Positions 8,427 through 16,151 of a stretch of DNA of 64,000 bases are shown here, piece by piece. The translations under genes and the position numbers were made by a program. Positions within the stretch are counted from its first letter, which is position 1, and each line of letters begins with the position of its first letter. The stretch covers positions 1-64,000 of the forward strand of contig NZ_JBNAGJ010000008.1 in NCBI RefSeq assembly GCF_049803795.1, given 5' to 3'. The stretch is from Thalassobius sp002708925 (GTDB taxonomy: Bacteria; Pseudomonadota; Alphaproteobacteria; Rhodobacterales; Rhodobacteraceae). The notes beneath the pieces were generated by a model. That model searched no databases and was not told the origin of the DNA. It saw only the letters and a program-made list of their open reading frames with translations.

Positions 8427-8879
8427 ATGCGTTTCTCTGCAATCGTGGCCGTGATGGCCGCTCTGGCCCTGCCCACCGGCACCCTGGCCGATGACGACGA
8501 CGATGACATGAAATTCGGCATGGCCGGCATCCTGTCCTCGAAAAACAAACAGGACCTGCCCCCCGTCATCCTGTCCGCCGGAATGCCCCTGGCCGATGCG
8601 CCCTGGGTGCTGAAGTCGGGCACCTACTATGAATTCGAAATTCAGGGCGACGGCAGCCAGGAACTGGCGCTGGTGGGCCCTGAGTTTTTCCGCGCCATCT
8701 GGGTGGATGAGATCGTGGTCGAAGGGCTGGAGATCCGTCCTCTGGGCGTCGATTCCGTGGAATTCGACGAGGCCGGCGAGATGGAGATCGGCTTTGTCGC
8801 GATCAAACCGGGCAGCTATTACCTGAAGGTGCCCGGCTCGACCGGGGAAACCCAGCGGCTGGAGATTACCATTCAGTGA
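8427..8879 (+). CDS. Small secreted protein with six-Asp mature N terminus
   Basis: The 150-residue protein has a signal peptide (MRFSAIVAVMAALALPTGTLA) followed at once by ADDDDDDMKFG, so six consecutive Asp would form the mature N terminus. The rest is acidic and beta-rich (YYEFEIQGDGSQELALVG, IKPGSYYLKVPGSTGE), resembling a cupredoxin-like sandwich but with no Cys/His copper set visible. The start at 8427 is supported by GGGAG; an upstream TTG is less likely. It sits inside the ABC operon and overlaps the ATPase start (GTGA). No function is recognised; cation binding near a lanthanide enzyme is an attractive guess. Confidence 0.75.
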   Translation: MRFSAIVAVMAALALPTGTLADDDDDDMKFGMAGILSSKNKQDLPPVILSAGMPLADAPWVLKSGTYYEFEIQGDGSQELALVGPEFFRAIWVDEIVVEGLEIRPLGVDSVEFDEAGEMEIGFVAIKPGSYYLKVPGSTGETQRLEITIQ

Positions 8880-9595
8880 GCGGGCTCAGCGTTCAGGATC
8901 TCAGCTTTGCCTACGGGCCGAAACAGGCGTTGAAACAGGTCAGTTTCAGCGTCCGTCCGGGCGAATTCTGCGCGCTTCTGGGGCCAAACGGGGCGGGTAA
9001 ATCCACGCTGATGAGCCTGCTGACGCGGCTGTTTACCACCCCGCATGGCAAAATCTCTGTCGCGGGCCACGATCTGGCCCGCGATCCGCGTAAAGCACTG
9101 GCCAAAATCGGTGTCGTTTTCCAGCAGAGCACGCTGGATCTGGACCTGACGGTCTATCGAAACCTGTCCTATTTCGCCGCGTTGCACGGGCTCTCGGGGC
9201 GTCAGGCGCGCCACCGGATTGACGCCGCTCTGGACCGGCTGGGCATGGCCGAGCGCGCCCATGAACGTGCCCGCGACCTGAACGGAGGCCACCGCCGCCG
9301 CACCGAAATCGCGCGCTGTCTGCTCCACGATCCGGCGGTTCTGCTGCTGGACGAACCCACCGTTGGCCTGGATGCCGAGGCGCGGCGCAGCATCACAGAT
9401 CATGTCCACGATCTGGCACGCGATCAGGGACTGACCGTGTTGTGGACAACCCACCTGACCGACGAGGTGCGCGATACGGACCGTCTGATCGTGCTGCATC
9501 AGGGCCGGATTCTGGCCGATGGCCACGCCGGAGCCCTGCGCGCCCAGGCCCCTTTGGCCGATTACTTCCTGACCCTGACCGGAGCCCCGGCATGA
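8876..9595 (+). CDS. ABC transporter ATP-binding protein, ped type
   Basis: The 239-residue ATPase has Walker A GPNGAGKST, the family's unusual signature LNGGHRRRTEIARCLL in place of LSGGQ, and Walker B LLLLDEPTVGLD. The LNGGHRRR form is typical of the ATPase group that accompanies PQQ alcohol dehydrogenases. It starts at GTG, overlapping the previous stop, and overlaps the permease start by ATGA. It energises the permease encoded next. Confidence 0.9.
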   Translation: MSGLSVQDLSFAYGPKQALKQVSFSVRPGEFCALLGPNGAGKSTLMSLLTRLFTTPHGKISVAGHDLARDPRKALAKIGVVFQQSTLDLDLTVYRNLSYFAALHGLSGRQARHRIDAALDRLGMAERAHERARDLNGGHRRRTEIARCLLHDPAVLLLDEPTVGLDAEARRSITDHVHDLARDQGLTVLWTTHLTDEVRDTDRLIVLHQGRILADGHAGALRAQAPLADYFLTLTGAPA

Positions 9596-10383
9596 ACGGC
9601 TATCTGATTGCCCTGCGCGCGATCATCCTGCGCGAGGCCTTGCGCTTTGTGCGGCAACGCGGGCGGTTCATTGCGGCGCTGGTGCGGCCCATGGTCTGGC
9701 TGATCGTCTTTGCCGCCGGGTTCCGGGCTGCCCTGGGCCTGTCGATCATCCCGCCCTATGAAACCTACATCACCTATGACATCTACATCATGCCCGGCCT
9801 GTGCGGGATGATCGTGCTGTTCAACGGGATGCAAAGCAGCCTGAGCCTGGTCTACGACCGCGAGATGGGCTCGATGCGGCTGCTGCTGACCAGCCCCCTG
9901 CCCCGATGGTGGCTGCTGCTGTGCCGGCTGATCGCCTCGACGGTGATTTCGGCGGTGCAGGTCTACACGTTCCTGGGGCTGGCCGCGCTCTATGGGATCA
10001 GCTTTCCGGCGGTTGGCTATGTGGCTGTCCTGCCCGCGCTGCTGATCACGGGGCTGATGCTGGGGGCGCTGGGGCTGGCGCTCAGCTCGACCATCTCACA
10101 GCTTGAGAATTTCGCCGGGGTGATGAATTTCGTCATCTTCCCGATGTTCTTTCTGTCCTCGGCGCTGTACCCGCTGTGGAAAATGGCCGAAAGCTCCAGG
10201 CTGCTGCACGATATCTGCGCGGCCAACCCGTTCACCCACGCGGTCGAGCTGATCCGCTTTGCGCTCTATGGTCAGGTGAACCTGCCCGCGCTTGGCTGGA
10301 CCTGTCTGGCAGGCGCGATTCTGATGGCGCTGGCGCTGTGGGGCTATGATCCGGCGCGCGGGTTGTTGCAGCGCAAAAGCTAA
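9592..10383 (+). CDS. pedC: ABC-2 type permease, PedC-like
   Basis: The 263-residue inner membrane protein has about six hydrophobic segments of the ABC-2 permease fold (for example PMVWLIVFAAGFRAALGL and NFVIFPMFFLSSALYPLW). The start at 9592 overlaps the ATPase stop by ATGA; a longer upstream frame is ignored. With the ATPase it matches the PedA/PedC pair of Pseudomonas alcohol-oxidation loci. ABC-2 permeases usually export, yet the P. putida relative supports lanthanide-dependent growth, so the direction is open. Confidence 0.85.
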   Translation: MNGYLIALRAIILREALRFVRQRGRFIAALVRPMVWLIVFAAGFRAALGLSIIPPYETYITYDIYIMPGLCGMIVLFNGMQSSLSLVYDREMGSMRLLLTSPLPRWWLLLCRLIASTVISAVQVYTFLGLAALYGISFPAVGYVAVLPALLITGLMLGALGLALSSTISQLENFAGVMNFVIFPMFFLSSALYPLWKMAESSRLLHDICAANPFTHAVELIRFALYGQVNLPALGWTCLAGAILMALALWGYDPARGLLQRKS

Positions 10384-10404
10384 GACCAAAGTCTTACGAC
10401 CACG
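10384..10404 (+). promoter_or_regulatory. Operator-like site after pedC, before the SEL1 gene
   Basis: GACCAAAG at 10384-10391 is followed by CTTACGACCACG, giving two half-sites like the right arm of the palindrome at 11075-11096. It starts at the pedC stop, 56 bp before the next start codon, where a promoter for the SEL1 gene would be expected. Confidence 0.45.
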
Positions 10405-10459
10405 AGCCCCTACGTCAACGGCGGGTAATCCCGTACACTCGGCCCCAGGAGGATCCGAC

Positions 10460-10999
10460 ATGAAACCCTATGTACTGATTGCTGCGCTGGCCCTTGCCGC
10501 CCCCGCAACCGCGCAAGAGGATGACCCCGGCGGCACATTGAACCCGATGGATACCGGATTTGGCCGGATCATGCTGAATGTGGATCAGGGGCATCTGGAC
10601 ATGCCCACCTGCGCCACCGGATATTACATCACCAAATCCGGCCGGCATGAACTGGCCCGCAAACTCTTCGAGGCCTGCGCCAAGGCCGGCTATACCGGTG
10701 CGATGACCTGGATGAGCCAGTTGGACAATAACGGGCTGGGCGGAGAGTATAACCCCGATGCCGCAGCCGACTGGGATCTTCAGGCCGCCAATGCGGGCGA
10801 TCCGGTGGGCAAGTTCAACTATGGCCTGGACCTGATGCGCGGCCACGGCGTTGCCAGAAACGAGGCTCTGGGCCGTCAATATGTCGATCAGGCGGCCAGC
10901 GAGGGGCTGCAAATCGCCAAACGGCTACAGGGCGCCGATTACGATCTGGACGAGGTAACGCCGGATGCGGACAACTGGAAATACGCGCCGCTGTTCTAA
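10460..10999 (+). CDS. Secreted SEL1-repeat protein
   Basis: The 179-residue protein starts behind CCAGGAGGA with a signal peptide (MKPYVLIAALALAAPATA). Two SEL1/TPR-like helical repeats can be seen (ARKLFEACAKAGYTGAMTWM and NYGLDLMRGHGVARNEALGR). SEL1 proteins usually mediate protein contacts; a periplasmic one in a xox cluster may be an assembly factor, but nothing identifies its partner. It has its own operator-like site upstream and a clean terminator downstream, so it is probably monocistronic. Confidence 0.72.
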   Translation: MKPYVLIAALALAAPATAQEDDPGGTLNPMDTGFGRIMLNVDQGHLDMPTCATGYYITKSGRHELARKLFEACAKAGYTGAMTWMSQLDNNGLGGEYNPDAAADWDLQAANAGDPVGKFNYGLDLMRGHGVARNEALGRQYVDQAASEGLQIAKRLQGADYDLDEVTPDADNWKYAPLF

Positions 11000-11045
11000 A
11001 CACCGGCTTTGCCAACCAGTTTTGCTTTCGGCACATTTTCAGCAC

Positions 11046-11069
11046 AAAGGGGCCCGCGCGGCCCCTTTT
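11046..11069 (+). terminator. Rho-independent terminator after the SEL1 gene
   Basis: A perfect nine-base stem (AAAGGGGCC, loop CGCGC, GGCCCCTTT) followed by TTC lies 47 bp after the SEL1 stop. It separates that gene from the palindrome and promoter of the following cytochrome. Confidence 0.75.
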
Positions 11070-11074
11070 CTACG

Positions 11075-11096
11075 ACTTTGGTCGTACGACCAAAGT
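11075..11096 (+). promoter_or_regulatory. Perfect 22-bp palindromic operator
   Basis: Two 11-base arms, ACTTTGGTCGT and ACGACCAAAGT, form a perfect inverted repeat with no spacer. It lies upstream of a plausible promoter (TTGACC at 11119 and TATTGA near 11144) for the cytochrome gene, a position typical of an activator. Shorter copies occur in other intergenic gaps of the cluster. The LuxR-type regulator at 14247 is the natural candidate protein. Confidence 0.7.
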
Positions 11097-11118
11097 ACTA
11101 TGTAAGCTTTTGCTTTTA

Positions 11119-11149
11119 TTGACCTTTATCAAGATAAGCCACTATTGAA
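11119..11149 (+). promoter_or_regulatory. Candidate promoter of the cytochrome c gene
   Basis: TTGACC at 11119-11124 and TATTGA near 11144 make a weak sigma70-like pair with a longer than ideal spacer (about 19 bp), in an AT-rich stretch 40 bp ahead of the coding start. A poor promoter next to a strong palindrome fits activator dependence. Confidence 0.35.
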
Positions 11150-11190
11150 CAGGGCTAATCTCGGCGCATCAAAACCCTTCGGAGGATATG

Positions 11191-11607
11191 ATGAGACCCG
11201 ACCTTCCTGCCCTGACCATGGCCCTTGGCCTGTTCGCCCTGCCTGCATTTGCCAGCGATGCCACCTTTGAGAAAGTCAAAATAGACGCGGGCGAGCAGCT
11301 GTTCGCAGCCGAGTGCCGCCGCTGCCATGCCACCGACGCCCAGCACGACAGCTATGGCCCGCCCCTGGAAAACGTGATCGGCCGCGCGGCGGGCAGCTAT
11401 CCCGACTACGATTACTCGATGGCGCTTGAGGCCTCGGGGATCGTCTGGACAGAACCGGCCCTGCGCGCCTGGATGCAGGATAACCAGGGCTTCATGCCCG
11501 GCACGAAAATGCGCCATGTGGGCATTCAGGACGACACCGTTCAGGACTTTATCCTGGCCTATCTGCGCTCGATCACCACGCGGGACGGCAGCGCAATCCG
11601 CGAGTGA
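11191..11607 (+). CDS. Class I c-type cytochrome (XoxG-like candidate)
   Basis: The 138-residue secreted cytochrome has a signal peptide (MRPDLPALTMALGLFALPAFA), haem site CRRCH at residues 42-46 and a likely axial Met107 in PGTKMRHVG, as in cytochrome c2/c-553i types. An ATG three bases earlier is too close to the GGAGGA ribosome site, so 11191 is preferred. It has its own palindrome-driven promoter. By context it may be the dedicated electron acceptor of XoxF (the XoxG role), but the PedF-like cytochrome is a rival. Confidence 0.82.
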   Translation: MRPDLPALTMALGLFALPAFASDATFEKVKIDAGEQLFAAECRRCHATDAQHDSYGPPLENVIGRAAGSYPDYDYSMALEASGIVWTEPALRAWMQDNQGFMPGTKMRHVGIQDDTVQDFILAYLRSITTRDGSAIRE

Positions 11608-11608
11608 C

Positions 11609-12175
11609 CTACTCGATCACCAGACGCGGGAGCCAATGGCTGTCCGCGTCTGCCGCGTGCAGATCCTCATCGGAAATCGGGCGCAGATTGCCCGGCGCAG
11701 GCGGCGCGGAAAGCACATCCATGTTCATCTCGTGCAGCGTGCCGACGATGCGATCGCCATCCAGCTTCAGGCGATAATACACCCCGTTCCACATGTTGAT
11801 CCCGTAATCCGTGGCGCCCTTCCACAGGAACAGCAGGTCGTATTCCAGATCCGTCAGATCATCGGCGCGGACCTGGCGCCGGTTTTCATAAGGGTACGGC
11901 ACATGGCACCAGTATTTCTGCGGCCCCTCGTGACATTTAAACGGCCGCATCGAAAGGAAGTGGTCGGCAAATCTTTCGTCATCCCAGACCAGGGTGTAGC
12001 GGCTGAAACCGTCCTGAGAATCAAATCGGATAGCGCCTAAGCTTTGCCTTGCACCACCTTGTTCCTGAACGAAAATATGTTTTTCTCCGCTCAGGGGATC
12101 GGCCCCCGCAGCCTGGCCGGCCAGCCCCCCGAAACACAGCGCCAGAGCAGCGCCGATCATTGAGTTTGCTGTCAT
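11609..12175 (-). CDS. Uncharacterised secreted protein facing xoxF
   Basis: The 188-residue protein starts behind AGGAGGAGA, with a signal peptide (MTANSMIGAALALCFGGLAGQAAGA). The mature part has two Cys close together (KCHEGPQKYWCHVPYPYE), many aromatics and a C-terminal acidic tail. No known domain is recognised. It is transcribed divergently from xoxF across a 173-bp gap with a GGTCGTACGACC palindrome, and it meets the cytochrome gene tail to tail one base apart. Co-regulation with xoxF is likely; the function is unknown. Confidence 0.78.
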   Translation of the reverse strand: MTANSMIGAALALCFGGLAGQAAGADPLSGEKHIFVQEQGGARQSLGAIRFDSQDGFSRYTLVWDDERFADHFLSMRPFKCHEGPQKYWCHVPYPYENRRQVRADDLTDLEYDLLFLWKGATDYGINMWNGVYYRLKLDGDRIVGTLHEMNMDVLSAPPAPGNLRPISDEDLHAADADSHWLPRLVIE

Positions 12176-12226
12176 TTTTTCTCCTCCTGATGGCTGCACA
12201 TAGGATCGCGCCCGCCCTTGGCCAGA

Positions 12227-12238
12227 GGTCGTACGACC
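12227..12238. promoter_or_regulatory. Palindromic operator in the xoxF divergent promoter
   Basis: GGTCGTACGACC is a perfect 12-bp palindrome identical to the centre of the 22-bp operator at 11075-11096. It lies between the divergent genes at 11609-12175 and xoxF, about 40 bp before a GATAAT -10-like element at 12271-12276. Confidence 0.6.
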
Positions 12239-12348
12239 ATTGTGCAATTTCGCCCCCCAAAGCGCGGGTCGATAATGTCCCATGCAGCATACATCGCCAG
12301 GCAGTCCGCTTTGGCGCTGCACTGGATCACCCTATAGGGAGGGAACCG

Positions 12349-14112
12349 ATGAACCGGTTTATCATGACAGCCGCCGCAGGCATTCTGGCAGCCACCACTG
12401 CCCATGCAGGCGTCACGGAAAGCGATCTGAAAAACGATCAGACAATGACCAACCAAGTGGTCACCAACGGGATGGGACGTCATCTGCAGCGCTATAGCCC
12501 GCTGGACACAATCAACAAGGAAAACGTGGACAACCTGGTCCCGGCCTGGGCCTTCAGCATGGGCGGCGAAAAACAGCGCGGTCAGGAAGCGCAGCCCATC
12601 GTTTATGATGGCGTGATGTATGTCACCGGCTCTTATTCGCGGATGTATGCCATCGACGTGATGACCGGCAAAGAGCTGTGGCAATACGATGCCCGCCTGC
12701 CCGAAGGCATCCTGCCCTGCTGTGACGTGATCAACCGCGGCGCGGCCATCTATGGCGATAACATCTATTTCGGCACGCTGGACGCCCGCATCGTGGCGCT
12801 GGACCGTAAAACCGGCAAAGTCGCCTGGCGTAAGAAGATCGCCGACTACAAGGCCGGCTACTCCTACACCGCGGCCCCGCTGATCGTGGATGGCAAGATC
12901 ATCGTCGGCAACTCGGGCGGTGAATTTGGCATCGTGGGCATGGTCTACGCCTATGACGCCGATAATGGCGATCTGATCTGGACCCGTCCGATGATCGAAG
13001 GCCACATGGGCACCTACATGGGCAAAGAAAGCACCATGACCGGCGAGCTGAACGCAACCTGGCCGGGTGACATGTGGAAAACCGGCGGCGGCGCGACCTG
13101 GCTGGGGGGCTCTTATGACGCGGACACCGATACGCTGGTGTTTGGCGCGGGCAACCCTGCCCCGTGGAACAGCCACCTGCGCAACGCGGGCACCCCGGTC
13201 GATGGCAACAAGGGCGATAACCTCTATGCGGCCAGCCGCGTGGGCATCGACCCCGAAAACGGTGAAATCAAGTGGCACTTCCAGACCACCCCGCGTGAGG
13301 GCTGGGACTATGACGGTGTGAACGAGGTTGTCGCCTACACCGATCGCAGCGGCAACAAGCGCTACGCCACCGCCGACCGGAACGGCTATTTCTACGTGCT
13401 GAACCGCGAAGATGGCGCCTTTGTCTCGGCCAGCCCCTTCGTCAAGGACATCAGCTGGGCCAGCGGCATTGACGAAACCGGCCGCCCGATCTTTGTCGAG
13501 GAAAACCGCCCCGGCAACCCGGCCGCCTCGGCTGACGGTAAAAAGGGCGAAGTGATCTTTGCCTCGCCCTCGTTCCTGGGCGGTAAGAACTGGATGCCGA
13601 TGGCGTTCAGCCAGAAAACCGGCAACTTCTATGTGCCCAGCAACGAATGGGGCATGGACATCTGGAACGAGCCGATCACCTATAAGAAAGGCGCCGCCTA
13701 TCTGGGTGCGGGCTTTACCATCAAGCCCAACTACGAAGATCACATCGGCAGCCTGAAGGCGATTGATCCCGAAACCGGCGAATGGAAGTGGGAATTCAAG
13801 AACGACGCACCCCTGTGGGGCGGCGTGATGACCACCGCCGGCGGCCTGGTGTTCTTTGGCACCCCCGAGGGCGAGTTCATCGCCCTGGATGACGAAACCG
13901 GCGAAAAGCTGTGGTCGTTCCAGACGGGCTCGGGCATCGTGGGTCAGCCCATCACCTGGGAAATGGACGGCGAGCAATATGTCTCGATCGTGTCCGGCTG
14001 GGGCGGCGCTGTGCCTCTGTGGGGCGGCGAAGTGGCCAAGAAGGTCAACTATCTGAACCAGGGTGGCATGGTCTGGACATTCAAGGTTCCGCGCCAGATG
14101 GCCCAGAACTAA
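12349..14112 (+). CDS. xoxF: Lanthanide-dependent methanol dehydrogenase XoxF
   Basis: The 587-residue periplasmic quinoprotein oxidises methanol (and often formaldehyde) with PQQ, passing electrons to a cytochrome c. A signal peptide (MNRFIMTAAAGILAATTAHA) is followed by an eight-bladed propeller with repeated W-motifs. The vicinal Cys124-Cys125 pair (LPCCDVI) forms the disulfide over PQQ. The DYD motif (Asp320, Asp322 in GWDYDGVNE) has the extra Asp that marks lanthanide binding; calcium enzymes (MxaF) have Ala there. The start follows AGGGAGGG. No mxaI-like small subunit is nearby, as expected for XoxF. Confidence 0.96.
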   Translation: MNRFIMTAAAGILAATTAHAGVTESDLKNDQTMTNQVVTNGMGRHLQRYSPLDTINKENVDNLVPAWAFSMGGEKQRGQEAQPIVYDGVMYVTGSYSRMYAIDVMTGKELWQYDARLPEGILPCCDVINRGAAIYGDNIYFGTLDARIVALDRKTGKVAWRKKIADYKAGYSYTAAPLIVDGKIIVGNSGGEFGIVGMVYAYDADNGDLIWTRPMIEGHMGTYMGKESTMTGELNATWPGDMWKTGGGATWLGGSYDADTDTLVFGAGNPAPWNSHLRNAGTPVDGNKGDNLYAASRVGIDPENGEIKWHFQTTPREGWDYDGVNEVVAYTDRSGNKRYATADRNGYFYVLNREDGAFVSASPFVKDISWASGIDETGRPIFVEENRPGNPAASADGKKGEVIFASPSFLGGKNWMPMAFSQKTGNFYVPSNEWGMDIWNEPITYKKGAAYLGAGFTIKPNYEDHIGSLKAIDPETGEWKWEFKNDAPLWGGVMTTAGGLVFFGTPEGEFIALDDETGEKLWSFQTGSGIVGQPITWEMDGEQYVSIVSGWGGAVPLWGGEVAKKVNYLNQGGMVWTFKVPRQMAQN

Positions 14113-14139
14113 GGCTCTGATCCCATTGAAATCCTGCTG

Positions 14140-14165
14140 CGCGCGCCCCTGACGGGCGCGCGTTT
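14140..14165 (+). terminator. Terminator after xoxF
   Basis: A nine-base GC stem (CGCGCGCCC, loop ctgac, GGGCGCGCG) 27 bp after the xoxF stop is followed by TTT. It ends the xoxF transcript before the regulator gene. Confidence 0.65.
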
Positions 14166-14171
14166 GCATTA

Positions 14172-14192
14172 TACGACTTTTAGGTACCTAGG
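14172..14192 (+). promoter_or_regulatory. Candidate operator before the response-regulator gene
   Basis: TACGACTTTTAGGTACCTAGG contains the perfect 10-bp palindrome TAGGTACCTA (14181-14190) and the ACGACTTT start seen in the 22-bp operator. It is a more diverged relative of the other sites and could allow autoregulation. Confidence 0.35.
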
Positions 14193-14246
14193 ATCGCGCC
14201 CCCCCCTTTGCTAGCCTTTTCCCAAGAGCACAGAACAAGGCATAAT

Positions 14247-14939
14247 ATGGCTATGGACATTCCAGGCGCCCCAAAGGCAAAGACTTTCAGCTCGGCGTTG
14301 ATCGTGGACGATCACCCCCTGTTCTGTGACGCGCTGTCGATGACGCTGCATTCCAGCGCCGGCATCAGCAAGATCGAAACCGCCGCCACCCTGCAAGAGG
14401 GCATCGCCAAGATCGAAGAGCAGGGCTCTCCGGATGTGGTGGTGCTGGATTTGAACCTGCCGGATGTGAACGGGCTGGACGGGCTGGTGCGCATTCGCAA
14501 TGCCACGCAGGCGCCGATCGTTGTGGTGTCCTCGATGGCCGATAACCGCGTGATCAGCGGCGTGATCCATGCCGGGGCCAACGGGTTCGTGCCCAAACAC
14601 AGCCAGCGCGAAGTGTTCCAGGCGGCCTTTGACGTGCTGCGCAATGGCGGCATTTTCATTCCGGCCGGCTATATGCTGCTGGATCCCGAAACCGCCCCCA
14701 GCCAGAGCGACACGCTGGAACGGCTGGCCTCGTTGACCAACCAACAGGCCCGCATCCTGCAACTGATCTGCGAGGGCAAGCTGAACAAGCAAATCGCCTA
14801 TGACCTGTCGATTGCCGAAACCACGGTGAAGGCTCATGTCACCGCGATCATGCGCAAACTGGGCGTGCAAAGCCGCACCCAGGCCGTTTTGATCGCCAAG
14901 GAAACGAGCTTTAACAACGTGTTGCAAGACCGCGTCTGA
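14247..14939 (+). CDS. LuxR/NarL-type response regulator of the xox cluster
   Basis: The 230-residue protein has an N-terminal receiver (phospho-acceptor Asp68 in VVVLDLNLPDVNG) and a C-terminal LuxR helix-turn-helix (LTNQQARILQLICEGKLNKQ, then AETTVKAHVTAIMRKLGV). Regulators of this kind (FlhR in Paracoccus, ErdR/AgmR in Pseudomonas) control PQQ alcohol dehydrogenase genes. An ATG 13 codons inside the longest frame is chosen for its spacing from AAGG. It sits just upstream of a FIST protein and a hybrid kinase, its likely signal source. The palindromes in this region are its probable targets. Confidence 0.88.
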   Translation: MAMDIPGAPKAKTFSSALIVDDHPLFCDALSMTLHSSAGISKIETAATLQEGIAKIEEQGSPDVVVLDLNLPDVNGLDGLVRIRNATQAPIVVVSSMADNRVISGVIHAGANGFVPKHSQREVFQAAFDVLRNGGIFIPAGYMLLDPETAPSQSDTLERLASLTNQQARILQLICEGKLNKQIAYDLSIAETTVKAHVTAIMRKLGVQSRTQAVLIAKETSFNNVLQDRV

Positions 14940-14980
14940 GACGCGTACCATCCACAGGTTACGTTTGGGAGGAGAACCTG

Positions 14981-16150
14981 ATGGAGCTAAGCCGCGACCC
15001 GCCTGGGGCGCTTGCTGGTGTGTATGACATTGTGCGCTCGGCCTTTGCCGATGCGCGCGATCCTCATGCCGTGCAGCATCTTGCCGATACGCTCTGTCCG
15101 CAGGATCTGGATCTGGTGATTCTGTTTGTCTCGCCTGCGGCCGACATCCGTGCGATTGCCGCCATGGCGCACGAACGCTTTGCCCCGGCCCGTGTTGTCG
15201 GCTGCTCCTCTGCCGGAGAGCTGTGCAGCCAGGGCTATACCGAAAATCAGATCGTCGCCGTGGGGCTCCCGCGTGAACATTTCTGCACGCGTGTCATGGT
15301 GATCGAGGATCTGGACAATTACGACCAGCAGGAACTGATCAGCGAACTGATCCGCGGGCGCAACGATATGGCGCGCGAAACCCCTGACTGGATGTCCGAA
15401 TGCGCCATGCTGCTGGTGGACGGGCTGACCATGCACGAGGACGAGCTGACCGCGCATTTGTCCATGGGCGTGGGGCCTGTGCCTTTGTTCGGCGGCAGCG
15501 CGGGCGATGGGGACAGGTTCGAGCAGACTTATGTGCTCTGGGATGGGGTGGCCCGGCAGAACGCCGCGTTGGTTGTGCAGATGCGCACAGATTGCGAGAT
15601 CGAGGTCTTCAACACCGACCACCTGCTGCCCACCGAACAGCGCATGGTCGTTACGGGCGCCGATCCGGCCCGCCGCGTGGTGCATGAAATCAACGCCGAG
15701 CCTGCGGCGCTGGAATATGCGCGCCTTCTGGGCAAGGACCCCGCGCAGCTGACCACCTTTACCTTTGCCGCTCATCCCGTTGTGGTGCGGATCGGCGGGC
15801 AGCATCATGTGCGCTCGATCCAGCGGATGGAGCCGAACGGCGATCTGGTCTTCTTTTCGGCCATCGACGAAGGCGTGGTGCTGACGCTGGCCGAATCCTC
15901 GGATATGGTGGCGCATCTGAACAATCACCTGTCCAAACTGACCGCCAAGGGCAAACCCGATGCCGTTCTGGCCTTTGACTGCGTGTTCCGCCGGATGGAG
16001 GCCGAACAGATGCAGCTGGCCGGGCAATTGTCGAATATACTGGCGCAATATAACGTCGTCGGCCTGTCCACATATGGCGAGCAAATCAACGCCCGCCATG
16101 TGAACCAGACCCTGACCGGCGTGGCGATCTACCCGCCGAAAGGGCGCTGA
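14981..16150 (+). CDS. FIST domain sensory protein
   Basis: The 389-residue cytosolic protein has FIST_N (roughly residues 40-230, with VVGCSSAGELCSQGYTENQI and VPLFGGSAGDG) followed by FIST_C (roughly 235-375). FIST proteins are thought to sense small molecules and pass the signal to a partner. It lies between a LuxR response regulator and a hybrid kinase (1 bp before the latter), the same partners seen in Pseudomonas ethanol-oxidation regulation. GGGAGGAGAA precedes the start. The ligand is unknown. Confidence 0.9.
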   Translation: MELSRDPPGALAGVYDIVRSAFADARDPHAVQHLADTLCPQDLDLVILFVSPAADIRAIAAMAHERFAPARVVGCSSAGELCSQGYTENQIVAVGLPREHFCTRVMVIEDLDNYDQQELISELIRGRNDMARETPDWMSECAMLLVDGLTMHEDELTAHLSMGVGPVPLFGGSAGDGDRFEQTYVLWDGVARQNAALVVQMRTDCEIEVFNTDHLLPTEQRMVVTGADPARRVVHEINAEPAALEYARLLGKDPAQLTTFTFAAHPVVVRIGGQHHVRSIQRMEPNGDLVFFSAIDEGVVLTLAESSDMVAHLNNHLSKLTAKGKPDAVLAFDCVFRRMEAEQMQLAGQLSNILAQYNVVGLSTYGEQINARHVNQTLTGVAIYPPKGR

Positions 16151-16151
16151 C

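Noticed and set aside
12172..14169. A 665-codon minus-strand open frame over xoxF
   Set aside because: XoxF itself is unmistakable; the opposite frame has no family features.
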